Program-made: the position numbers and the translations under genes
From: Chloroflexota bacterium
GTDB taxonomy: Bacteria > Chloroflexota > Anaerolineae > JAAYZQ01
Direction of reading: 5' to 3'
DNA length: 64,000 nt
NCBI GenBank assembly: GCA_018606645.1
Contig: JAGVRI010000008.1
Location: forward strand, 132,036-196,035
Shown: in pieces, positions 36,043 to 43,740 of the stretch
Numbering within the stretch: the first letter of the stretch is position 1
How the letters are laid out: each line of letters begins with the position of its first letter
Notes under the pieces: generated by a model
Database searches by the model: none
The model's input: the letters and a program-made list of their open reading frames with translations, nothing else
Told to the model about the DNA's origin: nothing

Positions 36043-36895
36043 CAGATGGACAACCCGCTGGAGGCGCCTCACCCTCCTGGCCGCAGGCAATCTGGTGTTC
36101 TGGGTGGTGCTGGCGGTGATCGTGGCCATGCTGCTCAGTGATCGGGTGGACCTTGGGCTGGAGACTTGGCTGCGCACCTATCAGGCTACGGCGATCGCCC
36201 AGTGGGACCCCGGTGCATCGCGTTCGACTGCGGCCACGGAACAACCGGCTCAAGGAGCTGAAGTGCCCCAACCGCGTGGGACCGAGGCCCTTGCCCGGCA
36301 CCCAACTCCCACGCCAGGAGAGGTGAATGGGGAGGGTTCTCCGAGCACTCCCCGCATTGACTTCGGAGGTGCCCAAGAGAACCCCTCTCATCCAGAAGCG
36401 GGGGTTCCTTCAGCCCAGTCTACCCCCTTGGGCTCAGAGACTCGGTCTTCTCTTCTCATCACCGACCCAGCACTGGACGGCCTGGATGCGCAACTGGGCC
36501 ATTCGACTGTGGGGAACCGGGTCGAGATCCAATACGAAGAGCCTGCGTTGAACCAGGAAATCGTCGCTTTGCTCCACAACCACCCTGACCTGCCATACCA
36601 GCTCTCATGGATCGATCTGGAACCGGGACGGATCATTCTGACCGGCAGTTCTCGGGTGTGGGGAGTTCCGGTCAGCATTTGGGTAGAGGGAACCCTGACC
36701 GCTGAGCGCTGTCGGCCCAAGGTCGAAGTACGATCGGTGTACATCGCCAGGGTGTTGGCCCCCCGGTTTGCCCAGGAGTGGGTCACAGCAAGAATTCTGG
36801 AGACGATGGCCTGGTTCCCGGCGGACTATCCCTTTTGTCTGCAAGAGGTCCAGTTAGAAGAAGAACGACTGATCCTGGTAGGCGTTCGTCGCTGA
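36035..36895 (+). CDS. Single-pass membrane protein of unknown function
   Basis: A 286-residue protein. A short basic N-terminus (MSDRWTTRWRRL) is followed by one membrane helix (about residues 14-36), a long Pro/Thr/Ser-rich external linker (about 60-145), and a C-terminal domain of about 130 residues with mixed beta character (VEIQYEEPALNQEIVALLH; GRIILTGSSRVWGVPV). The helix-linker-domain architecture resembles other surface proteins in the window. I do not recognise the C-terminal domain. ATG 36035 overlaps the thiI stop, so translation is coupled to it. Confidence 0.75.
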   Translation: MSDRWTTRWRRLTLLAAGNLVFWVVLAVIVAMLLSDRVDLGLETWLRTYQATAIAQWDPGASRSTAATEQPAQGAEVPQPRGTEALARHPTPTPGEVNGEGSPSTPRIDFGGAQENPSHPEAGVPSAQSTPLGSETRSSLLITDPALDGLDAQLGHSTVGNRVEIQYEEPALNQEIVALLHNHPDLPYQLSWIDLEPGRIILTGSSRVWGVPVSIWVEGTLTAERCRPKVEVRSVYIARVLAPRFAQEWVTARILETMAWFPADYPFCLQEVQLEEERLILVGVRR

Positions 36896-36909
36896 AGGGG
36901 GGAAATGAG

Positions 36910-37884
36910 ATGAAGGCGGTTGTGTTTGACAAGGAGGCAAGCGGCCAATCACAACTCCGGCTGGTCACCGATTATCCGCTTCCTTGTCCATCTTCGGGGG
37001 AAGTGAGGGTGCGGACCACGCTGGCGGGTATCTGCCACACCGATCTGGAAGTTATCCAGGGGTACGCTGCCTTTCAGGGAGTGCTGGGTCACGAATTTGT
37101 TGGCGTGGTGGACGAGTCTCCCGTGCCCGGTTGGGTGGGCCGGCGGGTGGTCGGTGAGATCAACATCGGGTGTGGTGGATGTGATCTGTGTCTCGCTGGA
37201 TACCCGGCCCATTGCCGGCGTAGAACGGTGCTGGGCATCCGCGGCCGGGATGGGGTCTTGGCCGAAGCCTTTTGTTTGCCAGTCGCAAATCTCCATCTGG
37301 TTCCTGACGCGGTTCCTGATGAAGTTGCCGTGTTCACCGAGCCCCTGGCGGCTGCATGTGAGATATTAATGCAGGTGCATGTCCGACCCGCTGACCGGGT
37401 GGTGGTGTTAGGCGATGGAAAGCTCGGCAACCTCGTCGCGCAGGTGCTGGCGCTGACTGGCTGCAACCTGACGGTTGTGGGCCGACATCCGCACAAGTTA
37501 GCGACACTGGCGGCCCGAGGGATCCGCACCCACGTCGGGACGGAGGGCTTGGAGGGCCAAGCCGACCTGGTCGTTGAATGTACAGGCCGGCCTGAGGGCT
37601 TCCAGACCGCTCGGCGTCTGGTCCGCCCGAGAGGGATGCTGGTGCTCAAGAGCACTTTTCACGGAACGATTCAGGTTGACTTGTCGGACCTGGTGGTTGA
37701 CGAGGTCCAGATCGTGGGTTCGCGGTGTGGCCCCTTTCCGGCCGCGCTTCGCTTGCTCGAACAGAACCTTGTCCAGGTGACCTCGCTCATCGAGGCGATC
37801 TATCCCCTGGATGAGGCGCTTGCGGCTTTTGAGCATGCCCGACGATCCACCGCCCTGAAAGTACTGGTGCGCGTGGGCTCCTGA
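36910..37884 (+). CDS. Zinc-dependent medium-chain alcohol dehydrogenase family protein
   Basis: A 324-residue MDR protein. Catalytic zinc ligands are in GICHTDLEV and LGHEFVGVV; the structural zinc site is CGGCDLCLAGYPAHC; the NAD(P) site is VVLGDGKLGNLVAQVLAL. It is somewhat shorter than typical tetrameric alcohol dehydrogenases (about 340-350). ATG 36910 follows GGGGGGAAATGAG. It is the last gene of the SDR-thiI operon, and the next gene has its own promoter. It would oxidise an alcohol or polyol or reduce an aldehyde or ketone; the substrate is not predictable. Confidence 0.88.
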   Translation: MKAVVFDKEASGQSQLRLVTDYPLPCPSSGEVRVRTTLAGICHTDLEVIQGYAAFQGVLGHEFVGVVDESPVPGWVGRRVVGEINIGCGGCDLCLAGYPAHCRRRTVLGIRGRDGVLAEAFCLPVANLHLVPDAVPDEVAVFTEPLAAACEILMQVHVRPADRVVVLGDGKLGNLVAQVLALTGCNLTVVGRHPHKLATLAARGIRTHVGTEGLEGQADLVVECTGRPEGFQTARRLVRPRGMLVLKSTFHGTIQVDLSDLVVDEVQIVGSRCGPFPAALRLLEQNLVQVTSLIEAIYPLDEALAAFEHARRSTALKVLVRVGS

Positions 37885-37891
37885 TCGATTC

Positions 37892-37920
37892 TTGACGTTC
37901 CTCGGCTTCTGGCCTATAAT
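37892..37920 (+). promoter_or_regulatory. Sigma-70 promoter of the aminotransferase-metal transporter operon
   Basis: TTGACG (37892-37897), 17 bases, TATAAT (37915-37920), only eight bases after the dehydrogenase stop. Confidence 0.78.
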
Positions 37921-37964
37921 TCTGGAGGGAATACCGCCGATATTCGGCCACAGACATGGAATCC

Positions 37965-37977
37965 AAGGAGGATGATC
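37965..37977 (+). promoter_or_regulatory. Extended Shine-Dalgarno sequence
   Basis: AAGGAGGATGATC matches 12 of 13 bases of the full anti-Shine-Dalgarno complement and fixes ATG 37982 as the aminotransferase start. Such length suggests strong translation. Confidence 0.75.
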
Positions 37978-37981
37978 TATC

Positions 37982-39148
37982 ATGAAAGACCGTACACTGC
38001 TTATGATCCCGGGCCCGATTGAGTTTGAACCGGCTGTGTTGGCGGCCTTGGGCGGCCCGACGACCAGCCATCTAGATCCAGCTTTTATCGAGACGTTTGG
38101 TCAGGCATTGGAACGTATGCGTGAGGTCTTTGGCTGTCCGGATGGACAGCCGTTCATCCTGGCCGGATCGGGCACCTTGGCGATGGACATGGCCGGGGCG
38201 AATCTGACTGAGCCAGGCGACCGGGTCTTGGTGGTGAACACCGGTTATTTCAGTGATCGTTTTGCTGCACTGCTGGAGCGCTATGGCGCTGAGATCACTC
38301 AGGTCCGCGCTCCGGTCGGAGGGCGCCCTTCACTGGATGAGGTAGAGGAGAAGCTGAAAAGCAACCGGTTCAAGTTTATGACAGTCACCCACGTGGACAC
38401 CTCAACCGGGGTGATCACCGACGTGCAGGGGTTGGCTGCATTGGCCCGACGGTACGAGACCCTGATCGTGGTGGATGGAGTTTGCTCGGTTGCAGGGGAG
38501 GAACTGCGGATGAGCGATTGGGGGGTGGATGTGGCTCTGACCGCTTCTCAGAAGGCGATCGGGGTTCCGCCCGGCCTGGCTCTGCTCGTGGCCGGCCCCC
38601 GAGCCATGGCCGCCTTTCGGCGACGCACGTCGCCCGTGCGCAATTTTTATGCGGACTGGACGCATTGGTTGCCGATCATGGAATCGTGTGAAGCTCGCAA
38701 ACCGAGCTACTTCGGCACGCCTCCAGTCAACCTGATCTGGGCCCTGAATGTCAGTCTGGGACAGATTCTGGCGGAGGGGATGGAAGCCCGCGTGGCTCGA
38801 CATCGCGCTCTGGGCCGGGCCTGCCAGCAGGGGATCCGGGCGCTGGGTCTGGGACAGGTCCCCCTTCAACCGGAATTTGCGGCCCATACGATGACTGCGC
38901 CTCGTTATCCGTCCGGGGTCAATGGAGCAGAGTTGCTGGCTCGGATTCGTGAAGCGGGCGTGGTGTTGGCTGGCGGACTGCACCCTGCCATCCGAACCGA
39001 GTATTTCCGGATCGGGCACATGGGGGCGGCCCGTCTGGGCGACGTGCTGGCCACCATTGGGGCGATTGAAACCGGTCTGGCGGCCTGCGGATACCAGTTC
39101 GAGCGCGGCGTAGGGGTTGCGGCAGCGGCTGCTCATTATGAGAACTAA
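37982..39148 (+). CDS. Class V aminotransferase (alanine-glyoxylate / serine-pyruvate type)
   Basis: A 388-residue PLP enzyme of the AGXT/PucG group. The start LLMIPGPIEFEPAVLAALGG is diagnostic, the PLP-phosphate loop lies near LAGSGTLAMDMA, and the Schiff-base lysine is in TASQKAIGVPPGLALLV. Likely reactions are alanine or serine plus glyoxylate to glycine; related enzymes act on ureidoglycine or 2-aminoethylphosphonate, so the substrate is uncertain. It starts the operon, and its 3' end overlaps the metal-binding lipoprotein gene by 11 bases. Confidence 0.87.
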   Translation: MKDRTLLMIPGPIEFEPAVLAALGGPTTSHLDPAFIETFGQALERMREVFGCPDGQPFILAGSGTLAMDMAGANLTEPGDRVLVVNTGYFSDRFAALLERYGAEITQVRAPVGGRPSLDEVEEKLKSNRFKFMTVTHVDTSTGVITDVQGLAALARRYETLIVVDGVCSVAGEELRMSDWGVDVALTASQKAIGVPPGLALLVAGPRAMAAFRRRTSPVRNFYADWTHWLPIMESCEARKPSYFGTPPVNLIWALNVSLGQILAEGMEARVARHRALGRACQQGIRALGLGQVPLQPEFAAHTMTAPRYPSGVNGAELLARIREAGVVLAGGLHPAIRTEYFRIGHMGAARLGDVLATIGAIETGLAACGYQFERGVGVAAAAAHYEN

Positions 39149-40160
39149 GTGTCCTGGAGACTGGGCGGGACTAAGTCGCGTCCGACGGTGGGTGGCCGAG
39201 TTTGGCCTGGCTCTCGTGATAATGGCTGTGCTGAGCGCCTGTGGTCAGGCGGGCCGCCCACCGGGTCCAGGCCGTCAGATATCAGACCTGAAGCCGGTTC
39301 CCCTAAGGCCTGGCGAGAAGTTGCGGGTGGTTGCCACGACCAATATTATTGGCGATGTAGTCCAGAACGTGGCAGGCGACGCGATTCGTTTGACTGTCCT
39401 GATGGGCATTGGCGTCGACCCGCATACCTACATTCCCACGCCGGCCGATACGGCTGCAATCCATGATGCGCATCTGATCCTGGCGAATGGGGCTGGCCTC
39501 GAGGAGAATCTGGACAAGATCTTGGCCGGGGCGGGTGGTGATGCGGTTTATGTTCAGCTTTCCGATGGCTTAAGGCTGCGAGAGGAAACGGAGGGAGAGG
39601 AACTCAAAGCCTCGGGACAGGCCCAGCGTCATGTGGATCCTCATGTCTGGTTTGACGTTCAGAATGTGATCGATTGGGTCCAACGGATCGAACAGGCTCT
39701 GAGTGCCCTGGATCCGAGCCATGCCGATCGGTACCGGACCAATGCCGAGGCCTACGTCCGCCAGTTGGAGGAACTCGACGCCTGGATTGTGGCACAGATT
39801 GCTACCCTGCCTCCGGCCAATCGCAAAATGGTGACGAACCATCCTGCCTTTGGCTATTTCGCCGACCGCTACGGCCTGGAACAGGTGGGAACGGTCTATC
39901 CCATCAGCCCTTCGTCCGAACCCTCAGCTCAGGACATCGCGGCGCTTGAGGATGCGATTCGTGCATTTCAGGTGCCGGCCGTCTTTTCCGAAAGCACGGT
40001 CAATCCTAAGCTGGCCGAGCAGGTTGCCAGGGATACCGGGGTTCAACTGGTTCCACTCTTTAGCGGGTCTTTGGGCGGTCCCGGAAGTGGCGCGGAAACC
40101 TACCTCGCGATGATGCGCTACAACGTCCAGGCCATCGTGGAGGCCCTGCGAGGGCCATGA
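39138..40160 (+). CDS. Metal ABC transporter substrate-binding lipoprotein (ZnuA/TroA-like)
   Basis: A 340-residue cluster A-I binding protein for Zn(II) or Mn(II). The signal peptide ends in the lipobox VLSACGQ, which would be lipidated at Cys. Metal-site residues are visible in GVDPHTYIPTP, RHVDPHVWFDVQN, MVTNHPAFGYFADRYG and the C-terminal acidic region (VFSESTVNPKLAE). There is no long His-rich loop of the kind seen in many zinc-specific ZnuA proteins, so manganese cannot be excluded. ATG 39138 overlaps the aminotransferase stop. Confidence 0.9.
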   Translation: MRTKCPGDWAGLSRVRRWVAEFGLALVIMAVLSACGQAGRPPGPGRQISDLKPVPLRPGEKLRVVATTNIIGDVVQNVAGDAIRLTVLMGIGVDPHTYIPTPADTAAIHDAHLILANGAGLEENLDKILAGAGGDAVYVQLSDGLRLREETEGEELKASGQAQRHVDPHVWFDVQNVIDWVQRIEQALSALDPSHADRYRTNAEAYVRQLEELDAWIVAQIATLPPANRKMVTNHPAFGYFADRYGLEQVGTVYPISPSSEPSAQDIAALEDAIRAFQVPAVFSESTVNPKLAEQVARDTGVQLVPLFSGSLGGPGSGAETYLAMMRYNVQAIVEALRGP

Positions 40161-40212
40161 AAATAACCCCAGGTCCAGGTCTGAATGGTCCCATAAGTTG
40201 AGAGTGGAGAAG

Positions 40213-40980
40213 ATGGTTCCGGCTTTGGAAGTGCACAACCTGAGCGTCCGCTATGATGGGGCTCAAGCCTTGGACAATGTCAGTTTTCGTGTCCAGGTGG
40301 GAGAGCGAGTGGCAGTTGTCGGGCCGAATGGGGCGGGCAAAAGCACGCTCTTCAAGGCTATCGTTGGGTTGATTCATCCCCAGGGAGGAGTGGTCCAGAC
40401 CTACGGGGCCGAGATCGGCTATGTGACCCAGCGTTCCACGGTGGACTGGAATTTCCCGGTGACGGTGCACGACGTAGTCTTGATGGGCCGCATTGGCAAG
40501 ATGGGCTGGTTTCGCTGGCAACGTCCCCGCGACCGGGAGATGGTGCGGCGCTGCCTGGCCCAGGTGGGGATGCTGGAGTACGCCAACCGGCAGATCGGGG
40601 AATTGTCGGGCGGGCAGCAGCAACGGGTGTTTATTGCCCGGGCATTGGCTCAGGAGGCCACGATCTTGCTGATGGACGAACCGTTCAGCGGTGTGGATAT
40701 GCCTTCGCAGGAGGCAATTCTGGCTCTACTCGAGAACCTGCGAGAACAGGGGATCACCATCCTGGTCTCCACCCATGACCTGAACCTGGCCGTGGAGCGC
40801 TTTGATCTACTGGCTCTTCTGAACCGGCAACTCGTGGCCTTTGGCCCGCCGCGCCAGGTGATCACCCCTCATGCTCTGACCGCTGCGTATGGGGGGCAGG
40901 CGCTGTGGCGTGGCGAGGACTATGCTCTGGTGATGGGGGACATAGGCTGTTGCGGAGAAACAAGGGATCGGTATGACTGA
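40213..40980 (+). CDS. Metal ABC transporter ATPase (ZnuC/MntA-like)
   Basis: A 255-residue ABC ATPase: Walker A GPNGAGKST, Q-loop YVTQRSTVDWNFP (the DWNFP form is typical of Mn/Zn transporters), signature LSGGQQQRV, Walker B ILLMDEPFSGVD and switch STHDLN. ATG 40213 follows GTGGAGAAG; an in-frame TTG at 40198 is possible. A 52-base gap separates it from the binding protein, and it overlaps the permease by eight bases. It powers uptake of Zn or Mn. Confidence 0.93.
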   Translation: MVPALEVHNLSVRYDGAQALDNVSFRVQVGERVAVVGPNGAGKSTLFKAIVGLIHPQGGVVQTYGAEIGYVTQRSTVDWNFPVTVHDVVLMGRIGKMGWFRWQRPRDREMVRRCLAQVGMLEYANRQIGELSGGQQQRVFIARALAQEATILLMDEPFSGVDMPSQEAILALLENLREQGITILVSTHDLNLAVERFDLLALLNRQLVAFGPPRQVITPHALTAAYGGQALWRGEDYALVMGDIGCCGETRDRYD

Positions 40981-41827
40981 TCTGTTCGAGTCTGTTGTAC
41001 AGCCATTGCGCTATCCCTTTATCATCCGCGGACTATGGGCATCGTTCATGGTTGGCACCGTGTGTGCGGTCGTCGGGGCCTATGTGGTGCTGCGGGGGAT
41101 GGCGTTCTTTGGCGATGCACTGGCTCACGCCATCTTGCCCGGCATCGCCGTTGCCTATCTGCTGAACGTCAACCTTCTGGTGGGTGCGTTGGTGATGGGC
41201 TTGTTGACCGCCCTGGGGATTGGGTATCTCAGCCGACGGGGGCAGATCAAAGAGGATACGGCGATCGGAGTGATCTTTGCCGCCTGTTTTGCTCTGGGGG
41301 TTGCGCTTCTATCGACCGTGCGGTCTTATAGCGTGGACTTGACACATATCCTCTTTGGCAATGTATTGGGGGTGAGCGATGCTGATCTGTGGCTTATCGC
41401 TGGCCTGGGAGTTGTGGTGCTGGCGGTTGTGATCCTGCTGTACAAAGAGCTGCTGGTGATCTCGTTCGATCCGGTGCTCGCAGCCACGCTGCGCCTGCCT
41501 CAGAATACTCTTCACTATCTTTTGCTGATGTTGATCGCCCTGACTACCGTCATTTCATTACAGACCGTCGGGGTGGCTCTGATGGTGGCCATGCTGGTCA
41601 CGCCGGCAGCTACGGCATATCTGCTCACCCGCCGCCTGTGGCACATGATGATTGTCGGGGCGGCCATCGGTGCAATATCCTCAGTCGCCGGATTGTACCT
41701 TTCCTTCTACGCCAACCTCGCTTCAGGGGCAGCAGTGGTTCTGGTCTGCACCGCCTTCTTTCTCTTGGCATTCCTGTTCGCTCCGCGTCGGGGGGTGGTG
41801 TGGGTTCGTATGAGGCACAGGAGATAG
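40973..41827 (+). CDS. Metal ABC transporter permease (ZnuB/MntB-like)
   Basis: A 284-residue integral membrane protein with about eight or nine helices. The stretch FFGDALAHAILPGIAVAYLL and the later QTVGVALMVAMLVTPAATAY are hallmarks of the ABC-3 (Zn/Mn/Fe) permease family. It overlaps the ATPase gene by eight bases and completes the transporter. Its end converges with the minus-strand kinase gene over a 7-base gap, with no visible terminator between. Confidence 0.92.
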   Translation: MTDLFESVVQPLRYPFIIRGLWASFMVGTVCAVVGAYVVLRGMAFFGDALAHAILPGIAVAYLLNVNLLVGALVMGLLTALGIGYLSRRGQIKEDTAIGVIFAACFALGVALLSTVRSYSVDLTHILFGNVLGVSDADLWLIAGLGVVVLAVVILLYKELLVISFDPVLAATLRLPQNTLHYLLLMLIALTTVISLQTVGVALMVAMLVTPAATAYLLTRRLWHMMIVGAAIGAISSVAGLYLSFYANLASGAAVVLVCTAFFLLAFLFAPRRGVVWVRMRHRR

Positions 41828-41834
41828 TTCCTCC

Positions 41835-43733
41835 TCACCAGTCAGCCAGGACCAGGGTCCCCCAGGTAGTGGGGTCGCCCCATTTGCGATTGGGCGAGGT
41901 CGAGATCATTGTCTCCTGAATGCGTTGCGCCGGGTTATCGTTGTCGGACAGGTTAAGGCAGAAACCGTAGGGCCTTTTCAGTTCAGGAACCAGGTTGAGC
42001 ACCTCCCAGGGCACGGCCATCTCCAGCACATACCCATTCTCGAACGGCCGGGCTGCTGCTTTGATCTGGACAGGTCCCTCCAGCGAGGCAGGAAGCCAGC
42101 AATAGGCTTCGTATGCACCAGTTGTCAGATCGCTGAAGGCCACGCCGATCTGGGTATCATCCTGGTTCAACTTGGTGTTGCGAAAATCACCCATCAAGTC
42201 TGTGTCGATCTGGATTTCGACGTCATCGCCGTTGAACAGGTCTTTGCCGTGGGACCGTTGAACATGCCGATCATCGCGGATCACAAGTCCTACATACAGG
42301 AAATCATTATCCCAGGCGGTATAAAAGACGGCGCTCAAGTCGTCCATCCCTTGCCAGTGCTCCGGTTTGTGGACCACGTGCTCGACGCCGTACTCGCTTC
42401 CGGTCCATTCGTGGGCTGTGTCCAGAACGCCATCCAGGTTCGGAGGCGATTCAGTATAGTAGGCAAAGATCGGCCATCCGTTCTGTGACCGCCATTGGAC
42501 TTGACTCAGAAAGATCTTTTCCTGTTCGATTCGAGACAGGGAGGGTGGGCTGGTCGGAGTCGGCGTCGGGGGAACGGTGGCAGTGCTGCTGGGGACCAGG
42601 GTCGGGGGATGGGTGGGGCTGCCGGGATACACAGAAGGTGTCGCCCCTATGAACGAAGTTGACGTGCCCCTGGCTTCTTCGTGGTCCAGGTTCAGCAAGA
42701 GTACCAGCAGACCGACCGCTAGGAGCAGCAGCAACACGGCGAGCCCTCCCAGGAGGCCCCATGTCCAGATGCTCCATTGGCGTTTCTGAGGCAGCGGTGA
42801 TGGCGGCTGGCGCTGAGGAGGAGGTGGAGGGATGACGACACGCGGGGGCGGGCTAGGAGTTAGCACTGGCTGCAACCCGGGGACCTCCGGGGATTGCAGG
42901 GCCTGCCGCAGCGCCGCCGCAGTCGGAAACCGTTCTGCCGGGGCTTTGCGCAGGGCGCGGTCGACTACCAGAGCCAGCCATTCGGGGACAGCCGGGTTGA
43001 CCGCGCGTAACGGACGGGGCGGTTGCTGTTGGATGCGCTGGATATTACGCATCTGGGCCGCCGGCGTGGTCTCTGTTTCAAAGTCGAGATAGGGTCGCCC
43101 GGCCAACATTTCGTACAGGATAGCGCCCAGGGCATAGATATCCACGCGAGGATCGTCGCGTACCCCCTCTAACTGCTCAGGGGCCATATAGCGAACGGTT
43201 CCCATGGTTACCCCGGTCCCGGTGTGGACGCGAAGGGTCATCAATTGGTCCGAAACGTGGGCGACTCCGAAATCAGCCAGGCGCACATTGCCCTGCGCGT
43301 CAAAGAGGACGTTGGCCGGTTTTAGGTCGCAGTGGATGACCCCCAGCCGGTGCGCATACTCGAGCGCCGCGCAAAGATCAGACACAATACGCACCGCCTC
43401 CTCCAGGGGCACAGGCCCATGTCGGAGCCGGTCGGCCAACGAGCCTCCGGCCAGGTACTCCATGGCCAGGTAGTAAGTGCCCTCATCCTGAAAGACGGTA
43501 AAGGTGCGGGCAATATTGGGATGGGTCAGGCGCAGGGTCGCACGCGCTTCCTGAATGAAGCGGTGTACCATCTCGGGTTCGCTCACCAGTTGGGGGACCA
43601 GTTCCTTGATCGCCACCGTCTCGCCGGTCAGCATTTCACGGGCGCGGTACACATGGCCAAAGCCGCCGCGTCCGAGAACGGCTTCGATCTGGTACTTGCC
43701 TTGATCTAGGGTTGCTCCAACCTGTAAAGGCAT
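41835..43733 (-). CDS. Transmembrane Ser/Thr kinase with extracytoplasmic CBM9-like domain
   Basis: A 632-residue Hanks-type kinase. The catalytic domain spans about residues 1-270: Gly loop LGRGGFGHVY, VAIKEL, the catalytic loop HCDLKPANVLF (Cys replaces the usual Arg of HRD) and ADFGVAHV. A Pro-rich juxtamembrane stretch and one membrane helix (about 314-350) follow, then a Thr/Pro linker. The C-terminal domain (about 410-632) resembles family 9 carbohydrate-binding modules: NLDGVLDTAHEWTG, DNDFLYVGLVIRDD, NGDDVEIQIDTD, NGYVLEMAVPWEVL. It would sense a glycan outside and phosphorylate proteins inside. It is the last gene of the regulatory run, seven bases after the second kinase. Confidence 0.88.
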   Translation of the reverse strand: MPLQVGATLDQGKYQIEAVLGRGGFGHVYRAREMLTGETVAIKELVPQLVSEPEMVHRFIQEARATLRLTHPNIARTFTVFQDEGTYYLAMEYLAGGSLADRLRHGPVPLEEAVRIVSDLCAALEYAHRLGVIHCDLKPANVLFDAQGNVRLADFGVAHVSDQLMTLRVHTGTGVTMGTVRYMAPEQLEGVRDDPRVDIYALGAILYEMLAGRPYLDFETETTPAAQMRNIQRIQQQPPRPLRAVNPAVPEWLALVVDRALRKAPAERFPTAAALRQALQSPEVPGLQPVLTPSPPPRVVIPPPPPQRQPPSPLPQKRQWSIWTWGLLGGLAVLLLLLAVGLLVLLLNLDHEEARGTSTSFIGATPSVYPGSPTHPPTLVPSSTATVPPTPTPTSPPSLSRIEQEKIFLSQVQWRSQNGWPIFAYYTESPPNLDGVLDTAHEWTGSEYGVEHVVHKPEHWQGMDDLSAVFYTAWDNDFLYVGLVIRDDRHVQRSHGKDLFNGDDVEIQIDTDLMGDFRNTKLNQDDTQIGVAFSDLTTGAYEAYCWLPASLEGPVQIKAAARPFENGYVLEMAVPWEVLNLVPELKRPYGFCLNLSDNDNPAQRIQETMISTSPNRKWGDPTTWGTLVLADW

Positions 43734-43740
43734 CTTGCTG

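Noticed and set aside
42790..43733. HCD instead of HRD as evidence of a pseudokinase
   Set aside because: The catalytic Asp, the VAIK Lys and the DFG Asp are all present, so activity is expected.
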